Made by a program: the position numbers and the translations under genes. A stretch of 5,409 bases of DNA, taken from Caulobacter sp. B11. Lineage in GTDB: Bacteria > Pseudomonadota > Alphaproteobacteria > Caulobacterales > Caulobacteraceae. How positions within the stretch are numbered: the first letter of the stretch is position 1; every line of letters starts with the position of its first letter. Below the pieces are notes generated by a model. It was given only the letters and a program-made list of their open reading frames with translations. It was not told the origin of the DNA and searched no databases. Location: NCBI RefSeq assembly GCF_002737765.1, contig NZ_PEGG01000166.1:1-5409 (forward strand), in the 5' to 3' direction. Shown here piece after piece: positions 1 to 5,409 of the stretch.

Positions 1-14
1 ACCCTGTCCTGGCC

Positions 15-441
15 GTGACCGACGTCTTCGACAAGGCCAAGCGCTCGGCGGTGATGGCGCAGGTCAAGAGCACCGGCACCACGCCTGAACGGACCCTGCG
101 CAAACTGCTCACCGAGCTGGGCGTTCGCTATCGCCCTGCATCGCAAGGACCTGCCGGGCACGCCGGACATCGTCATGCCGGGCCGCCGTCTGGCGATCTT
201 CGTCAATGGCTGCTTCTGGCACGGTCATGACTGCCCGCGCGGATCGCGCGTGCCCAAGGCCAACCGCGACTATTGGCTGGCCAAGGTCGAGCGCAACCGG
301 GCGCGCGACCTGCGCAACCTGCGGGCCCTGGAGGAGGCCGGATGGCGGGCCGAGACCGTCTGGGAATGTGAGACCCGCGACACCCCCGCCCTGATCGGCC
401 GGCTGTCCAGCCTGGTGGGCGACAAGGGGGAAACGGGTTAA
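15..441 (+). pseudogene. vsr: Very short patch repair (Vsr) mismatch endonuclease, frameshifted as read
   Basis: Vsr enzymes nick DNA 5' of the T in T:G mismatches made when 5-methylcytosine deaminates, and usually sit beside a C5-cytosine methyltransferase gene. The start is GTG at 15, giving MTDVFDKAKRS, a typical family N-terminus. The frame is good to Arg40, then shifts by one in the CCC run at 134-136. Dropping one C joins it to the downstream frame (LHRKDLPGTPDIV) and gives about 141 residues, near family length. Corrected numbering matches E. coli Vsr well: Asp51 (metal and catalysis), His69, the zinc ligands Cys66, His71, Cys73 and Cys118, and DNA-intercalating Phe67-Trp68 in GCFWHGHDC. 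E. coli His64 is Asn here. As read, translation would end at 230 after about 40 correct residues. The stop is TAA at 439-441, facing the kinase gene. Any methyltransferase partner would lie left of the window. Family assignment is firm; whether the break is real is uncertain. Confidence 0.85.
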
Positions 442-2191
442 CCCGCGACCGCCCTGGGCTGGGTCCGCGGCCGTTCGCGGCAGGACCGCGATCAGGGCCG
501 CATAGAGCTCGCCGGGATCGATCGGCTTGGCGACATGGGCGTTCATTCCGGCCGCGCGGGCAGGCTTCCCAGTCCTTGACCGTAGCCGACGCGGTCACCG
601 CGACCACCGGAATATCGCGGTTGGGGCCGCTGGAGGCGCGCAACTGCCGCGTCGTTTCGCGTCCGTCCATGCCGGGCATGTAGACATCCATCAACACGAC
701 GTCGAAGGCCTCTGAGCCCAACAGCTCCAGGCCGCGCTCGCCGGATTCCGCTAGGGTGGCGTGCACGCCGAACGGCTCCAGGATCAGCTCGACGGCGCGG
801 CGATTGACCACGTGATCGTCGACGACCAGGACCCGCGCGCCGCTGATCGAGCCGCCCTCGCCGGCCGCGGTCGGCTCGCTGGCCGGCTCGACTTCAAGGC
901 TGAAGCGGAATTGGGCGCCCTCGCCGGGGCGGCTTTCCAGGGTCAGGTCGCCGCCCATCAGCCGCGACAGTTCTCGACTGATCACCAGGCCCAGGCCCGA
1001 ACCGCCATGCTCGCGCGCCACCCGGGCGTTCAGTTGATCGAAGGGCATGAACACCCGGTCCAGGTCCTGGGGCGCGACACCGGGGCCGGTGTCGATGACC
1101 ACGATCTCGATCCGGTGGCGGCCATCCTCGTCGCGGGACGCCACCCGAACCGTGATCGAGCCCTGGGCGGTGAACTTCACGGCGTTGGACATCAGGTTGT
1201 TGAGCACCTGACGCAGGCGCAACGGATCGCCCAACACCCAGCGCGGCAGGCCCGAGGCCCCCTCGATCCGCAGGCGCAGGCCCTTCTTCTGGATCTCGTC
1301 GCGCCACAGCCGCACGGAGTCGGCGATCGCCTGGCGCAGATCGAAGGGCGCCTTGTCGATGGCCATGCGCCCGGCCTCAAGGCGCGAGAGGTCGAGAAGG
1401 TCATTGAGCAGGGCCCGCATCATCTCGCCGGCGGTGCTGATCAGGTGGGCGTGATTGCGGGCCGTCGGGTCAGGCGCGTCGCTGGCCAAGCGGGCCGCCC
1501 CGGCCAGGATGGCGCTGATCGGGGTGCGGAGTTCATGACTGACCATGGCGACAAAGGCCGACTTGGCGGCGACGGCCTCCTCGGCCTCGTACCGTCGGCG
1601 CTCGGCCTCCGCCTTGGCGGCGGCCTCCGCCTCCAGGGCTCGCCCCAGGGTGCGGGCGGCCACGACCACCGAGACGATCATCAGCAGCGCGCCGAACCAC
1701 AGCGCATTGGCCAGCGGGGCGTCCGGATTGGCCGCTCGCGCCACCAGGGGCACGATCAGGAGATACAGAACATGCGGCGCGGCCGCGATGATGGTCGCCG
1801 ACCTCAGGCCGCTATTGACGACGATGACATTGAGCAATGAGCCCGCCAGCAGCATGCCGCCGAGGGTTGGGGCGAACCGCGCGCTTGACGCGAACAGCGG
1901 CAGCGCCAGAAAGCCGAAGGTCGCGGAGGTCACGGCCGGCATGACCAGGATGATCCATCGACGCCACGCGGCCGGCGGCGTGTCGGGGTTGCGGACCACA
2001 TCGCCGAGCAGCCAGCGCTCCAAGCCCAGAGCCGCAAGGTAGATCGCGGCCCACAGCCAGACCCAGGCCATCTGGACGTAGACATGAAGGATAAGGGCGA
2101 TGGCCAGGGTGGCGATCAGGCGCATGGCGATGTTTTCGCGACGCGCCTTCGCCGCCTTCAACAGCTCGATCTGTCGTCGCACTGCGTTCAA
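438..2191 (-). CDS. Membrane-bound hybrid sensor histidine kinase with C-terminal receiver, frameshifted near its end
   Basis: This is an inner-membrane hybrid two-component kinase. About six hydrophobic helices fill residues 22-180, with no sizeable periplasmic domain. A charged Ala/Glu-rich linker follows (181-210). The dimerisation domain has SHELRTP with phospho-acceptor His219. The ATPase domain shows the N box (NNLMSNAVKF, 331-340), G1 (DTGPG, 367-371), F box (FMPFDQ, 381-386) and G2 (GGSGLGL, 396-402). The receiver begins near 452, with Asp458-Asp459, phospho-acceptor Asp502 in MDVYMPGMDG and Thr533. After Cys544 the frame breaks in the GGG run at 558-560; dropping one base restores MNAHVAKPIDP with the conserved receiver Lys. 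The uncorrected frame runs on to 203 with nonsense sequence. The end given here (438) assumes a second small indel and the TAA in the GTTAAC shared with vsr. Corrected length would be about 583 residues. The start is TTG at 2191. No Hpt or regulator gene is adjacent, so partner and signal are unknown. Confidence 0.9.
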
Positions 2192-2196
2192 TGCAT

Positions 2197-2202
2197 CCCC
2201 CT
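2197..2202 (-). promoter_or_regulatory. Ribosome binding site of the histidine kinase gene
   Basis: On the - strand AGGGGG lies five bases before the TTG at 2191-2189. This supports TTG as the start. The ATG at 2196-2194 directly abuts the AGGGGG and reads only ATG-CAT-TGA in its own frame. The GTG three codons downstream of the TTG is a less well placed alternative. Confidence 0.55.
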
Positions 2203-2322
2203 GCGATCGTCCGGATTGTGATCACGGACGTGCAACGGGAAGCACTATGGCAAGCGAGGCCCTAAGAGGGAATGAAAGATCGCACCGCGGATTACGCTGA
2301 TGTTTTGGCTTCGCGCGCTCTG

Positions 2323-2353
2323 AAATGGCGCCGATTTGGGGCGATTAGTCGCC
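2323..2353. promoter_or_regulatory. Two small palindromes in the gap before the kinase gene
   Basis: The 197-base gap between the DUF167 stop and the kinase start holds two dyads seen directly in the sequence. AAAT-GGCGCC-G-ATTT (2323-2337) is an almost perfect palindrome. GGCGA-TTAG-TCGCC (2340-2353) is a perfect 5-bp stem with a 4-base loop. They lie about 130-160 bases upstream of the kinase start and just after the DUF167 stop on the same strand. They could be operators for the kinase gene or part of a weak 3' end for the yggT operon. There is no T run after either on the - strand, so a classical terminator is unlikely. I saw no convincing -35/-10 pair for the kinase. Confidence 0.3.
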
Positions 2354-2370
2354 AAGCCGAACCAAGCCGA
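2352..2370. repeat. Tandem direct repeat CCAAGCCGA x2, 10-bp period
   Basis: CCAAGCCGA occurs at 2352-2360 and again at 2362-2370, separated by one A, so the spacing is one helical turn. On the - strand this reads TCGGCTTGGTTCGGCTTGG. Same-face direct repeats of this type can be binding sites for response regulators, but nothing here identifies a protein. The repeat lies about 160-180 bases upstream of the kinase start. Confidence 0.5.
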
Positions 2371-2388
2371 CCAAATTTTTCCCGGATC

Positions 2389-2670
2389 TCAGATGGGCCG
2401 CGGACCGACGACCTGGACCAGGGTCGCCTCGTCCAGACCCTCGATCTCGACGATCTTCAGTCGGGCGGTCTGGCCGCCGGCGATGGTGATGGCCGAGCGG
2501 GGCCGGCCCAGCGCCTTGGACAGCAAGGCGATCAGGGCGGCGTTGGCCGCCCCCTCGACCGGCGGGGCCGAAACCCGCGCCTTCAGATAGGCCCGGCCGT
2601 CGCCGTCGACGGCCCAGCCCTGGACCGCGTCCCGCCCGCCGCGCGGGGTCAGGCGCACGGCCAGGCGCAC
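2389..2670 (-). CDS. yggU: DUF167 (YggU/UPF0235) family protein
   Basis: This is a small cytoplasmic protein of 93 residues, a normal length for the family, with no established biochemical role. The family signature is clear. There is an N-terminal strand RLAVRLTPRGGRDAV (2-16). The conserved segment VSAPPVEGAANAALI spans 33-47 and continues into an LLSKALG helix to 55. A GQTARLKIVEI strand lies at 66-76. The start is GTG at 2670, four bases after the yggT stop (2677-2675), with no good Shine-Dalgarno of its own, so it is probably translated by coupling with yggT. No ATG, GTG or TTG lies in frame shortly upstream, which supports this start. The same gene order, yggT then yggU, is common in Proteobacteria. 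The family call is secure; the function is unknown. Confidence 0.88.
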   Translation of the reverse strand: MRLAVRLTPRGGRDAVQGWAVDGDGRAYLKARVSAPPVEGAANAALIALLSKALGRPRSAITIAGGQTARLKIVEIEGLDEATLVQVVGPRPI

Positions 2671-2674
2671 GCGG

Positions 2675-2989
2675 TCAGCCCAGAAGGCCGACCAGGGTGT
2701 CGCGTAGGGGCGGCAGCAGATAGTTCTGCACGCCCACCAGGATCAGGATCACCACGATCGGGCTGACATCCACCCCGCCGAGCGGCGGAATGATCCGCTG
2801 AAAGGGCCGCAGCACCGGGCGGGTGACCGCGTCCAGAACCTGGCTGAGCGAGGCGATCAGGCGGTTGCGCAGGTTGATGATGTCGAAGGCCACCAGCCAG
2901 CTAATGATCGCCGAGATGATGATCGCCCATTTCAGCAGGTCCAGCAGAGCGCCGAGAATGAAGAACAAGAAATAGATGATGGGGGCCAT
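2675..2989 (-). CDS. yggT: YggT family integral membrane protein
   Basis: This is a small inner-membrane protein of 104 residues in the YggT family, whose members are linked to osmotic stress tolerance in bacteria and to cytochrome assembly in plastids (CCB3); its molecular role here is unknown. Residues 3-35 are strongly hydrophobic and probably span the membrane once or as a hairpin. The loop carries the family motif RPVLRPFQRIIPPLGGVDVSP (57-77), where the Arg-Pro, Pro-Pro and Gly-Gly-x-Asp pattern is typical. A second hydrophobic helix covers 76-95. I chose ATG at 2989 because MAPIIYFLFF matches the usual family start; the open frame continues upstream to 3043 with a polar, basic sequence unlike the family. 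GGAAAG lies a few bases before this ATG. It heads a two-gene unit with the DUF167 gene, diverges from the tRNA gene, and has a leader containing a strong inverted repeat. Confidence 0.88.
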   Translation of the reverse strand: MAPIIYFLFFILGALLDLLKWAIIISAIISWLVAFDIINLRNRLIASLSQVLDAVTRPVLRPFQRIIPPLGGVDVSPIVVILILVGVQNYLLPPLRDTLVGLLG

Positions 2990-3010
2990 GGGTCTTTCCG
3001 TCCGCGTGGT

Positions 3011-3053
3011 CCGCTTCTTGCCGCGCCTTGACCGCTCTGGCAAGGCGAAGCGG
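3011..3053. promoter_or_regulatory. Two-tier inverted repeat in the yggT leader
   Basis: A perfect 7-bp inverted repeat, CGCCTTG (3024-3030) and CAAGGCG (3041-3047), encloses a 10-base loop. Outside it a second pairing, CCGCTT (3011-3016) with AAGCGG (3048-3053), continues directly from the right arm, leaving a 7-base bulge on the left (3017-3023). The structure ends about 20 bases before the yggT ATG. It could act as a leader RNA hairpin controlling yggT translation or as an operator between the divergent yggT and tRNA transcription units. No T run follows on either strand, so it is not a standard terminator. Confidence 0.45.
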
Positions 3054-3064
3054 TGATCCGTCGC

Positions 3065-3092
3065 TTGACGCGAAGTCCGTCCCGCCTTATTC
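3065..3092 (+). promoter_or_regulatory. Probable housekeeping promoter of tRNA-Ala
   Basis: TTGACG at 3065-3070 is a perfect alphaproteobacterial -35 element. Sixteen bases later TTATTC (3087-3092), within CCTTATTC, partly matches the Caulobacter -10 pattern GCTANAWC. Transcription would start near 3099, a few bases before the mature tRNA 5' end at 3105. Position and spacing make this the likely tRNA promoter. Confidence 0.6.
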
Positions 3093-3104
3093 CCGCGCTT
3101 CCTT

Positions 3105-3180
3105 GGGGCCGTAGCTCAGATGGTAGAGCGCCTCGTTCGCAATGAGGAGGTCAGGGGTTCGATTCCCCTCGGCTCCACCA
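3105..3180 (+). tRNA. tRNA-Ala, anticodon CGC
   Basis: The 76-base sequence folds into a full cloverleaf with encoded CCA. The acceptor stem is GGGGCCG (3105-3111) with CGGCTCC (3170-3176). It includes the G3-U70 wobble that is the main alanine identity signal. The D arm is GCTC/GAGC (3114-3117, 3126-3129). The anticodon stem is CCTCG/TGAGG with loop TTCGCAA (3136-3142) and anticodon CGC at 3138-3140, which reads GCG codons. The T arm is AGGGG-TTCGATT-CCCCT (3153-3169). All stems pair, so the gene looks intact and functional. A CGC alanine tRNA fits the heavy use of GCG in GC-rich genomes. Confidence 0.97.
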
Positions 3181-3188
3181 AGGACCTG

Positions 3189-3223
3189 CCGGCGCCCTAG
3201 CGGCCCGGCCCTCGATTTCCCGA
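3189..3223 (+). terminator. Weak candidate terminator after tRNA-Ala
   Basis: GCCGG (3189-3193) pairs with CCGGC (3206-3210). After a one-base bulge, GCC (3195-3197) pairs with GGC (3203-3205), leaving a 5-base loop. The hairpin starts nine bases after the tRNA CCA. Only a short ATTTC follows, so termination would be weak or factor-dependent. Nothing else recognisable lies between the tRNA and the stop of the hydrolase gene at 3312. Confidence 0.3.
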
Positions 3224-3311
3224 CGACTGGACCACGATAGCCCGCGAAGCCATGCCCATGCGGCGCGCCTGGCGCTGCTTGGGCGCCGATGCGGCGCGAT
3301 GGCCAGGGTCG

Positions 3312-4643
3312 TCAGGGGCCTGGCGGGGCGGAGAGGTCGAGTTCGACGACCTGATAGAGGGCCGGCGCGACCAGCTGCTCGGTCGAGATCAGGGTCGACT
3401 GGGCGTCCAGTTCCGCCACCAGGGTGCGGCGGGGAACCTCGGTGTTATTCTCGTCCTTGCCGTACTTGCCGTGCATCGTCGAGAGCACCGAGGTCAGGCG
3501 CTGTGGCCGCCCGGCGTCGCCGCGCTTGGTGAAGCGGCTCCACAGGCTCTTGGGCGTGGCGTTGAGGCTGCCGTGGTGGCCGACCTTGTAGAGATCGACC
3601 CCGGCCAGAAGATCGGCCAGCGGCGACCGCAGGGCGTACTGCCAGGCCTCCAGCTGGGCGTCGCCGGGGAACAGCAGGGTCTTGCCGCCCACCTGCAACA
3701 ACAGGATCACGCTGGTATTGTTCATCTGGTCGTCGAGGGCGCGGACCAGGCCCAGCAGGAGTTCGGCATTGGCGCTGTCGATCCGGTCGGCCAGCCAGCG
3801 GTGCTCCATCAGCAGGCGGCTTTTCGGGTTGGAAGGCGCGTCGGGAAACAGCTGCCGGTCCGCGGCCAGGTCGCCGCCAAGGCCCTCGAGGGCCAGGGCG
3901 AAGCGTCGGGGCGCCAACTGCCAGAACTCGTCCTTGTCGCGCGAGCGCTGCTTGCGGATCGAGTCGGGTTGACGAAGCGTGGGCGGCCCCAGCACATGGA
4001 CGGCCACGCCGGGCAGCGCGTCGGCCAGCCTGGCGTCGCAGCCGTGGAAGACATATTCGCAGCGCTCGCCCATCGTCCGCAGGTTCTCGACCGCCGAGAG
4101 GTTGGACAGATTGTCCTGGCCGATGAAGGCCAGCTGCTGCGCGATCGCCGACGGCAGGCGCGCCCCATGCGCCTGGGCGAAGGCCGCGGCCTGGCCGGCC
4201 AGGTCCTGCATCGCGCTCAGCGCGGCGCGGCGCGCGGCGAAGGCCTGGTGATCGGCGGCGATGTCGGGTCCGAGCCAGTCGACTGGCGCCTCTGGCGCCT
4301 CGGTCCAGGGCTGCACGACGACCCGCGGCCGCAGACCGGCGATCACGTCGCCGGAGCCGGCCCCGTCGCGCGTCGCGAAGCCGCTGATGTGATCGGCGTG
4401 GCGATGGGTGGCCACGACCACGTCGAGACGGGCCCCGGCCTCGTGCTCGGTGACCTTGGCCTGGATGTCCCTGGCGAGGGCGAGCAGGCGCGAGGGCTCG
4501 GCGTCCTCGGGGAGGTCCGTGGCGCCGAAGTCGATCAGCATGTGGCGTCGGCTGTGGTCGGCATAGCTGAACCGCAGCAGCGAACAGTCGCCGAAACCGA
4601 CCTGATAGGCGAACAGGGTGGCGGAAACCGGCGGGCTGTCCAC
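3312..4643 (-). CDS. Free-standing ComEC-like metallo-beta-lactamase-fold hydrolase
   Basis: This is a 443-residue, probably cytoplasmic metallohydrolase; no signal peptide or membrane helix is visible. The N-terminus has the usual strand pattern (QVGFGDCSLLRF, 14-25; MLIDFGA, 35-41). The metal-binding signature THRHADHISGF spans 79-89 (His80, His82, Asp84, His85). Later elements resemble the C-terminal domain of ComEC/Rec2: NNTSVIL (308-314), LLFPGDAQ (323-330, metal ligand Asp328) and YKVGHHGSLNATP (352-364, His356/His357). A long insert (about 120-300) separates the halves, so it is larger than a minimal domain. ComEC-like members are thought to act on nucleic acids or phosphodiesters, but the substrate here cannot be told. 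The start is GTG at 4643, one base after the stop of the upstream gene, with GGGGG six bases before it, so the two are probably translationally coupled. The stop is TGA at 3312-3314. The fold is firm; the function is open. Confidence 0.85.
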   Translation of the reverse strand: MDSPPVSATLFAYQVGFGDCSLLRFSYADHSRRHMLIDFGATDLPEDAEPSRLLALARDIQAKVTEHEAGARLDVVVATHRHADHISGFATRDGAGSGDVIAGLRPRVVVQPWTEAPEAPVDWLGPDIAADHQAFAARRAALSAMQDLAGQAAAFAQAHGARLPSAIAQQLAFIGQDNLSNLSAVENLRTMGERCEYVFHGCDARLADALPGVAVHVLGPPTLRQPDSIRKQRSRDKDEFWQLAPRRFALALEGLGGDLAADRQLFPDAPSNPKSRLLMEHRWLADRIDSANAELLLGLVRALDDQMNNTSVILLLQVGGKTLLFPGDAQLEAWQYALRSPLADLLAGVDLYKVGHHGSLNATPKSLWSRFTKRGDAGRPQRLTSVLSTMHGKYGKDENNTEVPRRTLVAELDAQSTLISTEQLVAPALYQVVELDLSAPPGP

Positions 4644-4644
4644 G

Positions 4645-5409
4645 CTACGCCCCCATCCGCTTCTGGTGGTCGAGCGCGAACCTCAGGCGCGCGTCACCGC
4701 CCTGCAGCTGCCCGGATTCGAGCAGATAGGCGGCCCTGCGGCTCTGCCGGGCGCCGTCCTTGAGCCGGTTGGCGATGTGGTATTTCACCTGGCCGTACTG
4801 GTCGAGGACCAGGACCCCGCCGCCATAGGCTCGCAATCGGGTCCGGGAGCTCATGCCGTCGGGCCGTTCCGCGCCCAGGACCGACTTGAACTCGGCGCCG
4901 AAGATGTCGAGCCGCTCGACATACTGGCAGACGGTCTCGTGCAGGGCGATGCCGTCGGGGCCGATCCGGCTGGCCGCGTCGATCGACAGCACTTCCGAAT
5001 AGGCCCGTTCGCTGATCCCCAGGGCCTTGCGGTTCTCCCAGAGGAACCGGAAGAGGCTCATTTCCGCGTCATTGGCCGCATGGTTCGAGCGCGTATAGGC
5101 CAGCTGACCGACATAGGGATAGCGCCGCCAGCAGCCGTCGACGTCGCCGACCGACCGGGGACTGGAATACCGGGTTGACGCAAGCCGGCATCACCTGGCG
5201 ATAGCACGCTCGTCGTCGGGCACCAGTTCGCGATCGGCGGTCAGCAGCCGGCCAGAATACTGTTTTCGAAAATCGATGTCGGTCGGCGGACAGTAGTCGA
5301 GGGCGCGGATCGCCATGGTCAGCAATTGGCCGGCCACCTTGGCCCCTCCTCGACCACGGCGTCGAGACTATGGAAGTCGCCCCTGGAACGTGCCCAGCAG
5401 GGCGATGCG
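4645..5409 (-). pseudogene. 3' part of a large uncharacterised protein, possibly gluzincin-peptidase-like, with several indels
   Basis: The gene begins beyond the right edge. Its last 181 codons (5190-4645) are open, ending VGDVDGCWRRYPYVG, then NDAEMSLFRF, then RIGPDGIALHETVCQY, YGGGVLVLDQYG and KYHIANRLKD, with TAG at 4647-4645. ATG at 5061 is internal to this conserved stretch and is not the true start. Further upstream, coherent protein (LLGTFQG, then DFHSLDAVVEEAKVAGQLL, then MAIRALDYCPPTDIDF and LLTADRELVPDDE) is recovered only by allowing indels. As read, there is TAG at 5370-5368 and TGA at 5193-5191. From memory, this C-terminal pattern resembles large hypothetical proteins that carry a thermolysin-like (gluzincin) peptidase domain in their N-terminal part. 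That part is not visible here, so no catalytic residue can be confirmed. It is coupled to the metallo-hydrolase gene. The lesions may be sequencing errors. Confidence 0.6.

Noticed and set aside
109..546. Separate 145-codon - strand gene starting MNAHVAKPIDP
   Set aside because: Its first part is the missing end of the kinase receiver domain in a shifted frame, and the remainder is antisense to vsr. It is not an independent gene.
761..1840. Long + strand open frame of 359 codons opposite the kinase gene
   Set aside because: It lies antisense to clearly conserved kinase domains, has low-complexity Gly/Arg/Gln/Ala-rich sequence and matches no family. It is a by-product of high GC content.
1884..1889. 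TTGACG promoter-like hexamer at this position on the + strand
   Set aside because: It lies inside the membrane-domain coding region of the kinase on the opposite strand, and no gene follows it.
2990..3043. Upstream extension of yggT to 3043
   Set aside because: The extra 18 residues are polar and basic, unlike the family, and would cover the leader hairpin. The ATG at 2989 gives the standard hydrophobic N-terminus.
3252..3311. Small + strand coding start in the gap after the tRNA
   Set aside because: There is no ribosome binding site, and the frame simply runs into the antisense shadow of the hydrolase gene.
3302..3324. GCCAGG/CCTGGC inverted repeat around the MBL stop codon, considered as a terminator
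   Set aside because: The stem is only six pairs with an 11-base loop, it spans the stop codon itself, and no T run follows on the - strand.
3252..4763. Very long + strand open frame of 503 codons opposite the MBL hydrolase
   Set aside because: The - strand product carries intact metal-binding motifs. The + strand translation is repetitive, Gly/Gln/Arg-rich and shows no domain, so it is a shadow.

Overview
This is a GC-rich bacterial chromosomal window, most likely from an alphaproteobacterium and probably a relative of Caulobacter or Phenylobacterium. That placement is inferred from base composition, frequent GTG/TTG starts, a TTGACG-type promoter before the tRNA, and the protein families present; nothing in the window proves it. 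It reads as ordinary chromosome: there is no insertion sequence, phage gene, integrase or CRISPR array.

Layout, left to right. A frameshifted Vsr-type mismatch endonuclease lies on the + strand (15-441). It converges on a large membrane-bound hybrid sensor histidine kinase on the - strand (about 438-2191), whose receiver domain is also frameshifted near its end. A structured intergenic gap (2192-2388) follows. Then comes a tight - strand pair, yggT and a DUF167/YggU gene (2989 down to 2389). A tRNA-Ala with anticodon CGC sits on the + strand at 3105-3180 behind a recognisable promoter, divergent from yggT. The right third holds a - strand two-gene unit: the 3' part of a large protein whose start is outside the window (5409 down to 4645), followed one base later by a free-standing ComEC-like metallo-beta-lactamase-fold hydrolase (4643-3312).

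The kinase would sense a membrane or intracellular cue and pass phosphate from His219 to its own receiver Asp502. No partner regulator or phosphotransfer protein is present. The yggT/DUF167 pair is a widespread conserved arrangement of poorly understood genes. The right-hand pair looks translationally coupled, so a hydrolase and a possibly peptidase-related protein probably work together in a process that cannot be named from the sequence.

The most important caution is that three of the six protein genes carry apparent indels, mostly extra bases in runs of C or G, while the protein sequence on both sides is well conserved. This fits uncorrected sequencing errors better than gene decay, and the affected genes may be intact in the organism. 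The strongest candidate for an under-described system is the coupled right-hand pair. No clearly new system is demonstrated.
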